Assembly: GCF_001687625.2 (NCBI RefSeq)
Contig: NZ_CP016538.2
Location: forward strand, 2,200,501-2,264,500
Source: Planococcus maritimus
GTDB lineage: Bacteria > Bacillota > Bacilli > Bacillales_A > Planococcaceae
Length of the DNA stretch: 64,000 nt
Direction of reading: 5' to 3'
Below are positions 14,915 through 23,827 of this stretch, one piece after another; position 1 is the stretch's first letter; each line of letters begins with the position of its first letter. The position numbers were made by a program, and so were the translations under genes. The notes beneath the pieces are model-generated. The model saw nothing but the letters and a program-made list of their open reading frames with translations. It was not told the DNA's origin and did not search any database.

Positions 14915-15898
14915 TTAGATATTGCGATAGCGACGAATTACATCTTCGTTGTCTAAAGAAATATGTTGATCGTATAGTTGCTGGTCATAGATGCATTTGC
15001 CGATAAAAAAAGTGGAAGCCGGAATATTGGCAATCGCCCGTTTCGCATCGCCTAAATCGCTGTCCAGACTCCCACCTAGATGAAATTCTTCGTAATAATT
15101 ATCCACACCCCATTCAGCTACTTTCGCCAATAGTTCACGGTCTGTGTGGGATTTTTTAGCTTCTGGTAAATTGCCTTCCAAATGAAAATTAATGGTTTTT
15201 CCCATTGCCAGAACATAGCAAGAGGAAACCAGTTTTTCTTCTATATAGGCCCCAAACAAATGAAGATTCGGCCCAAGCGTGCTGACTAAGGCTTCAAAAT
15301 AATCATTGGTAAAAAAATAATAGCTATCGGCTTCATCACGACTTCGGGCATTTGAATAGTAAAGAACCAGAAACTCGAACATATGGCGAACGGTTCCCAA
15401 CTTGCGCATTTCAACTTCAGCAGAATCCTCCCCTTCTGCCTCTAGGTTATTTCGCCATTTTTTCAAATCAATCGAATAGGTTTCGTGTAAAGGCAATAAT
15501 TGGAGATAATCCTTAAAAAACTCTGCATTTCCTCGTGAAGGATGAAACCGAATGAACTCAGCAATAATGGTTTCCTTTTTGCAAAAGCCAGCAAACGTTT
15601 CCCTAAATTTCGCTACTAGTGTTGCGCTATTAGATCGTATGTTCAATATAGGTCCGCCATAGCCAAAAGGTGTTGTAATATCAAAATAATGAGGAAGTTG
15701 ATCATTTACTTTTCTTTTGATGAAGGGATAGGCCACTTCGCCTTCTGCACATTGAAAATAAAAGAGGTAAGCTTCTCCTGGGTCCAGTTTCAGGGCACTT
15801 AGAAAATACTGGGTCGTGTAATAAATATCTTGTATGTCCAAGGCATCAAGTATTTCCTGCCATTTGATATGCTCTTGTATGGAAACCAGCTTGTACAT
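14915..15898 (-). CDS. GNAT/FemAB-like acyltransferase
   Basis: 327 residues. The layout resembles the FemAB-related BioF2-like (CelD/GNAT) group: an N-terminal half ending in a TPFGYGGPI motif and a C-terminal acyl-CoA fold with SCYVLAMGKTINFHLEGNLPEAKK and FHLGGSLDSDLGDAKRAIA. Such proteins often modify exopolysaccharides or cell wall components. GAGGTGAG precedes the ATG. It lies 26 bases after the chain-length protein gene, which supports a role in a surface polymer. Acceptor and donor are unknown. Confidence 0.75.
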   Translation of the reverse strand: MYKLVSIQEHIKWQEILDALDIQDIYYTTQYFLSALKLDPGEAYLFYFQCAEGEVAYPFIKRKVNDQLPHYFDITTPFGYGGPILNIRSNSATLVAKFRETFAGFCKKETIIAEFIRFHPSRGNAEFFKDYLQLLPLHETYSIDLKKWRNNLEAEGEDSAEVEMRKLGTVRHMFEFLVLYYSNARSRDEADSYYFFTNDYFEALVSTLGPNLHLFGAYIEEKLVSSCYVLAMGKTINFHLEGNLPEAKKSHTDRELLAKVAEWGVDNYYEEFHLGGSLDSDLGDAKRAIANIPASTFFIGKCIYDQQLYDQHISLDNEDVIRRYRNI

Positions 15899-15924
15899 AC
15901 TCTCACCTCAGTTTTAACTATCGT

Positions 15925-16584
15925 TTATTTAAAAACGGTTTGTAATTGCGCATCTTTCTTTCGACCTAAATGTGCATATTTTCTCGCAAATCCTACCAGC
16001 TCAAGTGCAAAACTAAGAAGAATACCACCAAGCATTCCCGCCACTGCTGCAAGCGATAGCAGGACGCTTAAACTGCTACTTTCTTCAAGCGCACCATTCG
16101 AGGTGCCCGCTTTTAAAACAATGCTCACATTGTCTACCTTCAACAGAGTTTTCACTTCTTCTTGCAGGCTATAGGCGAGGGCATTCGCTACCGCAGCAGC
16201 TTCGTTCTTACTTTCAGCAGTCACGACAATATTCAGAATCCGAGAATTGTCTGGCCGGTTGATCGCAATATGGTCATGGAGTTCAGCCATCGAATAGGAG
16301 TTGGAGGTGTTTTCCAACACTTGGGATAAGACAGCTGGGCTTTTTGCTAAAACTTGATACGCTTCTAATGTTTGATAATCGGCTAAGGCTAAAGCCTCTC
16401 CATGGATGGCATCGGATGAGGACGGTTCAACAAACACTTGGCTGGTCGCCGTAAATTCCGGTTCGTAAATAAACACTGATACTAACCAAACAGCGAACAC
16501 TGTAGAGACCGTCGTACCAGCTACCAATCGGAAATTACGGCTAAGACATGTTAGAAGTCGACACCCAATTAATTGTTTCCCCAT
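15925..16584 (-). CDS. Wzz/YveK-like polysaccharide chain-length determinant / kinase modulator
   Basis: 219 residues with two membrane helices (about 20-37 and 178-200) around an extracytoplasmic region, the plan of CapA/YveK modulators. FTATSQVFVEPSSSDAIHGEALALADYQTLEAYQVLAKSPAVLSQVLE and RPDNSRILNIVVTAESKNEAAAVANALA are typical. In other Firmicutes the partner is a BY-kinase (YveL/CapB). No kinase gene follows here; an acyltransferase does. GGGGG lies 7 bases before the ATG. A palindrome shared with the neighbouring regulator gene lies 20 bases upstream. Confidence 0.85.
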   Translation of the reverse strand: MGKQLIGCRLLTCLSRNFRLVAGTTVSTVFAVWLVSVFIYEPEFTATSQVFVEPSSSDAIHGEALALADYQTLEAYQVLAKSPAVLSQVLENTSNSYSMAELHDHIAINRPDNSRILNIVVTAESKNEAAAVANALAYSLQEEVKTLLKVDNVSIVLKAGTSNGALEESSSLSVLLSLAAVAGMLGGILLSFALELVGFARKYAHLGRKKDAQLQTVFK

Positions 16585-16603
16585 GATTCATCCCCCTCAC
16601 CTA

Positions 16604-16615
16604 TTTGATATCAAA
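16604..16615 (-). promoter_or_regulatory. TTGATATCAA palindrome upstream of the chain-length gene
   Basis: TTTGATATCAAA is a perfect 12-base palindrome lying 20 bases before the start of the chain-length gene. On the minus strand it is preceded by GTAAG two bases away, exactly as at the copy near 17224. Possible operator of the small winged-helix protein. Confidence 0.5.
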
Positions 16616-16835
16616 CTTACTATCTAAAAATTCAGAATATTATAGTACCTTTATATCACACTTCCTTAGTTCATTCTACACTTTTTAGCTAATTTTTATA
16701 AAATTAATTAATTTTAATAAGCAAATAGCCTTGTTACACATATTTATTTTAAAAACCGAACTTTTATATAGTTATATATATACATAAAACGAATAAATCT
16801 TAAAACGAGAAAATAGTCCGATATTATTAAACGAA

Positions 16836-16868
16836 GAAAAAGACTGGCGGAGTATCCGCCAGTCTTTG
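16836..16868 (-). terminator. Terminator after the winged-helix gene
   Basis: AAAGACTGGCGGA pairs with TCCGCCAGTCTTT, followed on the minus strand by a T-run. Confidence 0.88.
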
Positions 16869-16901
16869 TTAACCCGATTCATCGGATCACTTATACGTTG
16901 A

Positions 16902-17201
16902 TTATTCTTGCCACAATCCGATGATGCCGTTTCTTCTATAAATTATCTCCTCTTTTTCAAGCCTTTTCAGAACCTTAGTCAAGGTTTGGTGAGAGATATT
17001 CAAGTCGTAGGTGATTTCTTTAATAGTTTTGAAAAGCACACCTTCCGACGAAGCATTTCTAATGAAATATTCCATAAATCTTTCAGCGATTTCTGCTGTT
17101 CGAGCAGTTTCCGATGAAAAATAATGGCGGCATTCCTTCAGGATTTTCTCTTCTGAAAATGGGCGCACACTATTGGGAACGTTATTCTCAACTGCTTTCA
17201 C
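16902..17201 (-). CDS. Small winged-helix DNA-binding protein
   Basis: About 99 residues. Residues 50-98 (EGVLFKTIKEITYDLNISHQTLTKVLKRLEKEEIIYRRNGIIGLW) read as a winged helix of Crp/FNR-like type: recognition helix ISHQTLTKVLKRLE and a wing EIIYRRNGIIGL. There is no ligand domain. GGAGGTGAT is 8 bases before GTG 17201 but only 2 bases before ATG 17207, so GTG is favoured; ATG remains possible. The gene precedes the exopolysaccharide-like operon on the same strand with a terminator between them. Both share the TTGATATCAA element, suggesting that it controls itself and the operon. Confidence 0.75.
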   Translation of the reverse strand: MKAVENNVPNSVRPFSEEKILKECRHYFSSETARTAEIAERFMEYFIRNASSEGVLFKTIKEITYDLNISHQTLTKVLKRLEKEEIIYRRNGIIGLWQE

Positions 17202-17220
17202 GTTCATCACCTCCGTACCG

Positions 17221-17235
17221 AATTTGATATCAATT
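17221..17235 (-). promoter_or_regulatory. TTGATATCAA element upstream of the winged-helix gene
   Basis: TTGATATCAA (17224-17233) with GTAAG two bases further upstream on the minus strand, matching the copy before the chain-length gene. Close to the ribosome binding site, in a position suited to repression. Confidence 0.5.
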
Positions 17236-17350
17236 CTTACTTTCTATATACCCGTTTTACTGTTAAATATACACTCTATATCAAAATAACCCGATAATTC
17301 CATAATAAGGATCTCCAAAACCATATTTTTCTAATGCGTTAAGGCAAAAT

Positions 17351-17381
17351 GAAAAACAGAGGGATTCACCCCTCTGTTTCG
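17351..17381 (-). terminator. Terminator after the hydantoinase-type hydrolase gene
   Basis: AAACAGAGGG pairs with CCCTCTGTTT, followed on the minus strand by T5. Confidence 0.85.
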
Positions 17382-17392
17382 CGCTAAGCTAC

Positions 17393-18688
17393 TTATGCTT
17401 TTGCCATTCTCGATTCAATAAAGCCTTTTAAAGCATGTACCCCGTGAACACAATCCGATAGCGACGACCACTCTTTCGGGTTGTGGCTAATGCCGTCTTT
17501 GCTGCGGACAAATAGCATGGCAACTGGCATATGGCGCCCAACGATCATAGCATCATGACCTGCCCCGCTCGGAATTCGTACAGGGTCAATTCCTTGCTTC
17601 ATCAATAATTCTGCCAGTTCTTGCTGCAGTTCGTCTGCAATTGGAACAGGTAGAATACTAGTGTTTTGTTGCAGTGAAACCGTAACATGATGTGTTTCGG
17701 CTACTTCACTCGCTAAATTTCGAATGCGTTCTACAAGCAAATCCCGCGGTTCTTGATGGATGTCTCGCGCATCGACATGCAGGACGACTTGCTCCGGTAT
17801 AACATTGATGCCATTCGGAGATACATCGAATTTGCCGACTGTTGCGACAGCCGTTTCACTAATGGCTCGCGGAAGCTCAGGCAAGCGGCTAACAAATTCA
17901 CCCGCGGCCACTAAACTATCCGTTCTACCAAGCATGGGCGTGTTGCCTGCATGTCCCGCCTGTCCAGAAAATTTCACTTCCATCCAGGCAGGGCCGGCGA
18001 TGCCACTAACGATTCCGACCGGCTGATCCTTTTGTTCCAATATTTTTCCTTGTTCGATGTGCACCTCTGCAAATAATTCCAGTTCTGATAAATCTCTGGT
18101 CGACTCGTGAAACGCCTCTAACGAACTGCCATAAGATTCAAGAACTTGCGCCAGGTCTTTGCCATCATAATCCCGCAACTGCTTCATTTCCATATCGGTT
18201 ATATTTCCTGTCATCGCCCGGCTCCCCGTCAGCCCGCTATTGAATCTTGAACCTTCCTCATCGGAGAAAATCACTACTTCATATGGTTTTTTAGGAACAA
18301 CTCCAAGTTCCTTCCACGCTTCTGCCACTTCGAGCGCAGACAAAACGCCAAGTGGGCCATCGAAATTTCCACCGTTCGGTACACTGTCGACATGCGATCC
18401 TGAAGCAATAGCAGGCCCCTCTGACTGTCCCGGCAAAGTGCCGAAGACATTGCCAGCACCGTCTTCCTTGACTGTAAGCCCCGCCTCCTCCATCCAGGAT
18501 TTAACCAATTCTTTAGCTTGTTTTTCTTCACGGGATAAACCTGGGCGCTTTACTCCGCCTGGTTCTGTATAACCAATTTCCGATAACGCATGCAAACGTT
18601 TCGCTATCCGGTCTCCGCTGACCCCTGAATGGTCTAATTGTTTGTCGTACCCTCTGATCAAGTCTTCGTATAATGTGCTATTTCCCAT
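17393..18688 (-). CDS. M20 family hydrolase, N-carbamoyl-L-amino acid hydrolase / allantoate amidohydrolase type
   Basis: 431 residues with the di-zinc signatures of the hydantoinase/carbamoylase branch of M20: ASGSHVDSVPNGGNFDGPLGVL (metal-binding H and D), FSDEEGSRFNSGLTGSRA, VHIEQGKILEQ and GAGHDAMIVGRHMPVAMLFVRSKDGISHNPKEW. The insertion domain (about 210-320) carries substrate-side histidines (SGQAGHAGNTPM). It would cleave N-carbamoyl or related ureido amino acids. The start is ATG 18688, with GGAGGGG 3-4 bases upstream. The gene follows the M20D amidohydrolase by about 10 bases, so they share an mRNA. Confidence 0.86.
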   Translation of the reverse strand: MGNSTLYEDLIRGYDKQLDHSGVSGDRIAKRLHALSEIGYTEPGGVKRPGLSREEKQAKELVKSWMEEAGLTVKEDGAGNVFGTLPGQSEGPAIASGSHVDSVPNGGNFDGPLGVLSALEVAEAWKELGVVPKKPYEVVIFSDEEGSRFNSGLTGSRAMTGNITDMEMKQLRDYDGKDLAQVLESYGSSLEAFHESTRDLSELELFAEVHIEQGKILEQKDQPVGIVSGIAGPAWMEVKFSGQAGHAGNTPMLGRTDSLVAAGEFVSRLPELPRAISETAVATVGKFDVSPNGINVIPEQVVLHVDARDIHQEPRDLLVERIRNLASEVAETHHVTVSLQQNTSILPVPIADELQQELAELLMKQGIDPVRIPSGAGHDAMIVGRHMPVAMLFVRSKDGISHNPKEWSSLSDCVHGVHALKGFIESRMAKA

Positions 18689-18699
18689 AAGCCCCTCCA

Positions 18700-19887
18700 T
18701 CAATTTGTTTGGTTTTTGTTCAAATAGCTATAAGCATATTGTGCATATAATTCTGCCCCGACCGATAATGCCTCTTCATCGATATTGAACCGTCCATGGT
18801 GATGTGCCCATTGTGTATCTTTTTCTGGATTTCCTGCTCCCACTAACGCGAAGCAACCTGGCGCTTCGTCCAAGAAGAACGAGAAATCTTCGCCGCCCAT
18901 CGTCGGCTCTTCTCTGTATAAAACATCTTCCCCAAACGCTTCCGCTGCTACAGCTCGTGCCAAATGCGCACTTTCTTGTTCGTTGATAACGGCTTGTGTG
19001 CCGCGTATGTATTCTACTTTAAAAGTTCCACCGTATAACTCAGCTGTGTTTTTCGCATACACTTCGAGCTGCTTTTCGATGTGGCCGCGCACTTCCGGAT
19101 CAAAACAGCGGACGGTTCCTTCGATCACTGCGTTTTCTGCAATGACGTTAAAACGGGTTCCGACTGTCATTTTGCCGACCGTGACGACGGCTGGCTGTTG
19201 TGGGTCAATGGTTCTCGAGACGATGGACTGGACGTTCATAACAAACGACGAAGCCATAATTGATGCATCTACACAGGCTTGCGGCATCGCACCATGTCCA
19301 CCACGCCCAGTGAAGCGAATGTTAAAAATATCTGCTGAGGCAAAAGAGGGGCCAGGAATGCACGATACTTTGCCGGTTGGGCTCTGTGACCAAATATGCA
19401 TGCCAAAGACATTATCTACACCTTCCATCGCCCCTTGCTTGACCATTTCACGTGCTCCAGTCGCCACTTCTTCTGCCGGCTGAAACAAGAACCTGACCGT
19501 CCCCGATAACTGCTCTTTAACTGCCACAAGTGCTTTGGCAGCAATCAGTAACATCGCTGTATGGGCATCATGCCCACATGCATGCATTTTTCCTTGTTCT
19601 TTCGAACGATAAGGCAAATCTCCATTTAGCTCTTCGACAGATAATGCGTCCATATCCGCCCTTAGCGCTACGGTCTTGCCTGGCTTGGCACCCGCCAATT
19701 CTCCGATGACGCCTGTAGGTTCGGTTTTACGGCATTCGATGCCTAGTTCAGACAAATAATTATAAACGTATTCGGTTGTCCGATATTCTTCCCAAGACAA
19801 CTCCGGCTCGCTATGCAACTGTCTCCTGATGTCTACCAATTCTCCGCTGTGATTTGCGATTTCTTTTTTAAGTGCTTCAAGAATCAT
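18700..19887 (-). CDS. M20D family N-acyl-L-amino acid amidohydrolase
   Basis: 395 residues with the M20D signatures: ALRADMDALSVEE, MHACGHDAHTAMLL (metal ligands C, H, D, H), RFLFQPAEEVATGA, FGMHIWSQSPTGKVS and TMGGEDFSFFLDEAPGCFALVG. The dimerisation insert carries GGRGGHGAMP-like FTGRGGHGAMPQ. These enzymes release amino acids from N-acetyl or other N-acyl forms, in the cytoplasm. It sits 24 bases after the transporter gene and upstream of a second M20 hydrolase, suggesting uptake and cleavage of blocked amino acids. Confidence 0.9.
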   Translation of the reverse strand: MILEALKKEIANHSGELVDIRRQLHSEPELSWEEYRTTEYVYNYLSELGIECRKTEPTGVIGELAGAKPGKTVALRADMDALSVEELNGDLPYRSKEQGKMHACGHDAHTAMLLIAAKALVAVKEQLSGTVRFLFQPAEEVATGAREMVKQGAMEGVDNVFGMHIWSQSPTGKVSCIPGPSFASADIFNIRFTGRGGHGAMPQACVDASIMASSFVMNVQSIVSRTIDPQQPAVVTVGKMTVGTRFNVIAENAVIEGTVRCFDPEVRGHIEKQLEVYAKNTAELYGGTFKVEYIRGTQAVINEQESAHLARAVAAEAFGEDVLYREEPTMGGEDFSFFLDEAPGCFALVGAGNPEKDTQWAHHHGRFNIDEEALSVGAELYAQYAYSYLNKNQTN

Positions 19888-19911
19888 GGCAATACCCTCC
19901 TAAATGATAAT

Positions 19912-21108
19912 TTACAGGAACCCGACGAAAATTCCTGCCAAGATGACTGATACGATCGTGACCGTGATGAATCCCGCGACCAGCATCGGCGGAAGCATAC
20001 GGCTTGTTAGCATTTCACGTTCTTTTTCATCCTGCGTCAATGCGTTGATCACTTCCACTGTAATGATATAGTCTGCCGGGAAGCCGTACAGCGCCGTCAA
20101 CGAACACGCGAACGCCATTTCTTTGCTGACTTTGAGAATCTTCCCGATGATGAATGAAAAGATATACATGCCGACTAGCCCGATGATGATGCAGCCGATC
20201 AATGGATACAGGATTTCCAGCATCATTTCAGGTGTCGCTGTTTTCAAACCATCGAATATGAATAGCAATAATGCCATGATTGCAAAACCGAAGCCATTCG
20301 CTTTTTGCAGTGGATGGCGTTCCAAAAAGCCAATGGAACGGGCCAATACGCCGAACAGCAAACACAGAACAAAAGGGCTGATCTCCACAACGGGAGCTAG
20401 CAATGTCGAAACGAGGTAGGCCGCATAACCGACGAGTGCCAGGCGGAAGAATTTGAAGAAATCGGTGTTGTATTTCTCTGGTAAAGCCGCAAAAAGTTTC
20501 GGTTTTTCATCCTGTTCTCTTTGTTCAACCGCTCCTTGCGTTAGAGGGGCATGATCCGGTAAATCGTTATTGCGGTATTGCTTCAGCAAATTGCGCCCTT
20601 CTCGTTTTAGCATGATAGACGTTAAAGGATAACCTGCGAATCCCTGAATAACGTAAATCACGATAGCAAATACAGCGAGCGTCGGAAGTCCAGCTGCTGA
20701 TGCTCCTTCTGACATGATCAATGCTGATACCAAGCCTCCAACAAGCGGTGGAATGGCGACGATAACGGTCTGAAAATCAAATAATAATGTCCCAATCGCA
20801 AGCAAGAAGACGACGATGCCCAATATCCCTGACAAGGCGATTAAAATGGTGCGCCATTGTTGTTTCAATTCATTTAGCGACAATAAAGTCCCCATATTCG
20901 TGATCAATAAGTAAATCAGCAAAGTCGCCACGACTGGCGGAATGCCGCCGATGGTCACGATATCTTCCGGAAAGAATGTCCAATATCCAATCAGGAATAA
21001 TACCCCGCTCACGAAAATGGATGGAATCCAAGCTTTCGTACGAATGGAGATGAGCTCTCCGATAAACAAGATGAAAGCCATAATGGCCAAAGCCAACATT
21101 TGGGGCAT
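19912..21108 (-). CDS. Polytopic transporter, GltS-like
   Basis: 398 residues with about ten membrane helices and a hydrophilic loop at about 185-215 (QYRNNDLPDHAPLTQGAVEQREQDEKPK). Two similar glycine-rich re-entrant segments are suggested by PPLVGGLVSALIMSEGASAAGLPTLAVFAIVIY and KVSKEMAFACSLTALYGFPADYIITVEVI, as in GltS/ESS-type sodium:glutamate symporters; this family call is tentative. As first gene of an operon with two M20 amidohydrolases it most likely imports their substrate. Confidence 0.65.
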   Translation of the reverse strand: MPQMLALAIMAFILFIGELISIRTKAWIPSIFVSGVLFLIGYWTFFPEDIVTIGGIPPVVATLLIYLLITNMGTLLSLNELKQQWRTILIALSGILGIVVFLLAIGTLLFDFQTVIVAIPPLVGGLVSALIMSEGASAAGLPTLAVFAIVIYVIQGFAGYPLTSIMLKREGRNLLKQYRNNDLPDHAPLTQGAVEQREQDEKPKLFAALPEKYNTDFFKFFRLALVGYAAYLVSTLLAPVVEISPFVLCLLFGVLARSIGFLERHPLQKANGFGFAIMALLLFIFDGLKTATPEMMLEILYPLIGCIIIGLVGMYIFSFIIGKILKVSKEMAFACSLTALYGFPADYIITVEVINALTQDEKEREMLTSRMLPPMLVAGFITVTIVSVILAGIFVGFL

Positions 21109-21447
21109 AGTATTCCTTCCTCTCTCAGCTTCAAAACATTATACAAAAACAAAGTTTTGGAAAAGCTTATTGGTTTTAAGCAATAGTAGCACAGAATTTC
21201 GAGTTCTGAAATACAATTTATAGACTATTTTGAAATAACTTAAAATTAAAATAAGAACGCATAAAATGTAAGCGCGACCAACGGCGATATATTGCGTATC
21301 CTCATAAATTCACAGTTTTGTAGCTTTTGCTATATTTATTTGGCAATTTTCCATTCATGGACATGCACCAGTGATATCGCCTGTAAGTTTAGACATTTTC
21401 CAGGTGAGGTATTGACTACAAGAAGCATAATTTGAGGAGGCGTTTTG
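21109..21447. other. Intergenic region between divergent transporter and gabD-like genes
   Basis: 339 bases carrying the promoters of both directions. TTGACT at 21412 is too close to the ribosome binding site to be the gabD promoter. No conserved RNA or operator was recognised. Confidence 0.35.
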
Positions 21448-22872
21448 ATGAATGGCAAACATTATATAAATGGCGAATGGACAGATAAAGGAAACGATGT
21501 AATCGAAGTCATGAACCCGGCGACCGGTGAACAAGTGGGTAGCGTCCCCAATGGCGGTGAAGCGGAAGCGACTGAAGCCGTAGAAGCCGCGGCGGCCGCT
21601 TTCCCATCGTGGTCAAAGACTACTGCTTACGAACGGGCAGAAATATTGATGAGATGGCACGATCTCCTATTGGAACACAAAGAAGAAGTCGGGGAAATCC
21701 TCACCAAAGAAATGGGCAAACCGCTGAAAGAGGCAATCGGCGAAGTAGAATATTCCGCTTCTTTCATCTCCTGGTTTGCGGAAGAAAGCAAACGTGTATA
21801 TGGCCGGACCATCCCTGCTAGTAAAGACGGCAAACGGATCCAAATCAATAAGCAGCCGGTTGGCGTAGTGACTTCCATCACGCCGTGGAATTTCCCTGCG
21901 GCCATGATGGCACGGAAAATGGCACCCGCACTTGCTGCTGGATGCACCTTCGTCTCAAAACCAGCGAAAATGACGCCACTTACAGCCGTTCGCATGTTCG
22001 AACTCGCAGAACAAGCCGGATTCCCTAAAGGCGTCATCAATTTGGTGACCGGCAGTGCCTCGCAAATTGGCAAAGTGTTCACCAGTCATCCATCAGTCCG
22101 CAAGCTAACCTTCACCGGTTCCACTGAAATCGGAAAAGAATTGATGAAGCAAGGGGCCGAAGTGATGTTGAACTTGTCCTTAGAGCTGGGTGGGCACGCG
22201 CCGATTATCGTCCTTGATGATGCGGACCTTGATAAAGCAGTCGAAGGTGTCATGGCTTCAAAATTCCGTAACGCTGGGCAGACTTGCGTGTGTGGCAACC
22301 GTATTTATGTACAAGAAGGAATAGTCGATGAGTTTTCTGAGAAACTCAAACAAGCAGCCAGCCAATTAAAAGTCGGAAATGGCTTGGATGATGGAGTGGA
22401 CATTGGCCCGCTCGTCGATAAAGATGGCTATGAAAAAGTAGAGCGCCATGTAAAAGACGCTATCGATAAAGGCGCAAAAGTGCTAGTCGGCGGCGATGGC
22501 AAGACAGAAAATGACGCTTATTTCTATAACCCAACCGTCCTCATTAATGCCAAGGACGATATGTTGGTCATGAACGAAGAAACCTTTGGGCCAGTTGCGC
22601 CGATTATGAGCTTTAAAACCGATGAGGAAGCGGTACAGCTTGCGAACGACACACGCTTTGGACTTGCTTCCTACTTTTTCACTGAAAGCATGTCGCGCGG
22701 CACATTCATTGCAGAAAACCTGGAATATGGCATCGTCGGCTGGAATGACGGCCTCCCTTCCACTGCACAAGCCCCATTTGGCGGGATGAAAGAAAGCGGC
22801 GTTGGCAGAGAAGGCGGACAGGAAGGCTTGGATGCATTCCTCGAAACCAAATACATTTCCATCAAACTATAA
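21448..22872 (+). CDS. gabD: NAD(P)-dependent succinate-semialdehyde dehydrogenase
   Basis: 474 residues, ALDH superfamily. Motifs: SITPWNFPAAMMARKMAPALAAGCTFVSKPA (cofactor site), TFTGSTEIGKELM, the general base E in LSLELGGHAPIIV and the nucleophile cysteine in FRNAGQTCVCGNRIYV. The residue pattern fits GabD, which oxidises succinate semialdehyde to succinate at the end of the GABA or related routes; other aldehydes are possible. The start is ATG 21448 with GAGGAGG 7 bases upstream (the in-frame TTG one codon before is not used). Single gene. Confidence 0.87.
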   Translation: MNGKHYINGEWTDKGNDVIEVMNPATGEQVGSVPNGGEAEATEAVEAAAAAFPSWSKTTAYERAEILMRWHDLLLEHKEEVGEILTKEMGKPLKEAIGEVEYSASFISWFAEESKRVYGRTIPASKDGKRIQINKQPVGVVTSITPWNFPAAMMARKMAPALAAGCTFVSKPAKMTPLTAVRMFELAEQAGFPKGVINLVTGSASQIGKVFTSHPSVRKLTFTGSTEIGKELMKQGAEVMLNLSLELGGHAPIIVLDDADLDKAVEGVMASKFRNAGQTCVCGNRIYVQEGIVDEFSEKLKQAASQLKVGNGLDDGVDIGPLVDKDGYEKVERHVKDAIDKGAKVLVGGDGKTENDAYFYNPTVLINAKDDMLVMNEETFGPVAPIMSFKTDEEAVQLANDTRFGLASYFFTESMSRGTFIAENLEYGIVGWNDGLPSTAQAPFGGMKESGVGREGGQEGLDAFLETKYISIKL

Positions 22873-22886
22873 GCATTGGAAAATCG

Positions 22887-22922
22887 AAAAAGCTCCGGAT
22901 CAGCTGATCCGGAGCTTTTTGT
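22887..22922. terminator. Bidirectional terminator between gabD and thrB
   Basis: A perfect palindrome with half-site AGCTCCGGATCAG (22891-22916), flanked by A- and T-runs, between convergent genes. Confidence 0.92.
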
Positions 22923-23827
22923 TATGCAACTGTTTCACACGATTTGGTTCCTTCGCATGCCGTTTTCATCGCTATGCCTTCATAATGTGGAAATTGCTCG
23001 CCGAGTGCCTTTGCGATGTGCTGTTCATCGCCAGGGCGAACCGGAATGAAAAGAGATGGCCCCGCTCCGCTGATTGCATATCCATAAGCACCCAGCTTAC
23101 GGCACGCTTCACCGATTTTGTCGAAATCTGGGAACCGATTTTGTCGGTAGGGCTGATGGAAAATATCTTTGCTCATGAGCTTGCCGGCTTTCTCCCAATC
23201 ACCGCTCACCATTGCTGCAGAAAGTACATTGGCAGCAGCACTTCCCCTAACACTTTCAGCATACTGGAGTTGTTCAGGCAAGAGGTTCCTAGACTCTTCT
23301 GTCAAGAAAATCTCTTGTGGGATCAATAACACGACACCAATATCGACTTGTTCGACGTGTACGGTCTCGATCTGCTCTTCATCAAAATAGGAAATCGTTA
23401 AGCCCCCGAGCAGTGAAGCGGAAATATTATCCGGATGGCCTTCCATATCAGTTCCAATTTTCACTTTTTGCTGATCCGACATATTCAAATCAAGCAAGCG
23501 ATTTGCCAATTCAATCCCTGCTGCGATAGCTGAAGCGCTGCTGCCAAGCCCACGCCCGAGCGGGATATCCGTCTCGATTTCCAGTTTAGCTGGCGGTAAT
23601 TTTTTCCCGTAAGCAGCAGCCGTGCGTTCAGCTGCCTGCAGGATTAAATTCCCTTCAACACCGGACAGATGGGCGTATTCCGGTGTTTTATAATCGAGCT
23701 GCCACGAATCGGCAGGCGACACGTGAATATTCAAATGAAGGTCTAAGGCAAGCCCGATGGAATCGAATCCGGGGCCCAAGTTGGCAGTGGAGGCCGGCAC
23801 CGCTATCGAGAATTCTTTTCCACTCAT
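22922..23827 (-). CDS. thrB: Homoserine kinase
   Basis: 301 residues, GHMP kinase. [19 protein letters not shown] is the N-terminal motif; [21 protein letters not shown] is the ATP-binding loop; [16 protein letters not shown] is motif 3. It phosphorylates L-homoserine for threonine synthesis. The open frame extends 65 codons further, but the start is ATG 23827, which overlaps the thrC stop as ATGA and has AAAGGAGG upstream. Last gene of hom-thrC-thrB. Confidence 0.95.
   Translation of the reverse strand: MSGKEFSIAVPASTANLGPGFDSIGLALDLHLNIHVSPADSWQLDYKTPEYAHLSGVEGNLILQAAERTAAAYGKKLPPAKLEIETDIPLGRGLGSSASAIAAGIELANRLLDLNMSDQQKVKIGTDMEGHPDNISASLLGGLTISYFDEEQIETVHVEQVDIGVVLLIPQEIFLTEESRNLLPEQLQYAESVRGSAAANVLSAAMVSGDWEKAGKLMSKDIFHQPYRQNRFPDFDKIGEACRKLGAYGYAISGAGPSLFIPVRPGDEQHIAKALGEQFPHYEGIAMKTACEGTKSCETVA

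Larger units (their letters stand above)
16585..16901. other. AT-rich intergenic region between winged-helix gene and chain-length gene
   Basis: 317 bases holding the palindrome above, a minus-strand TATAAT (16639-16644) without a good -35 box, a very AT-rich block (16680-16830) and the terminator of the winged-helix gene at its right end. No gene seen. Confidence 0.5.
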
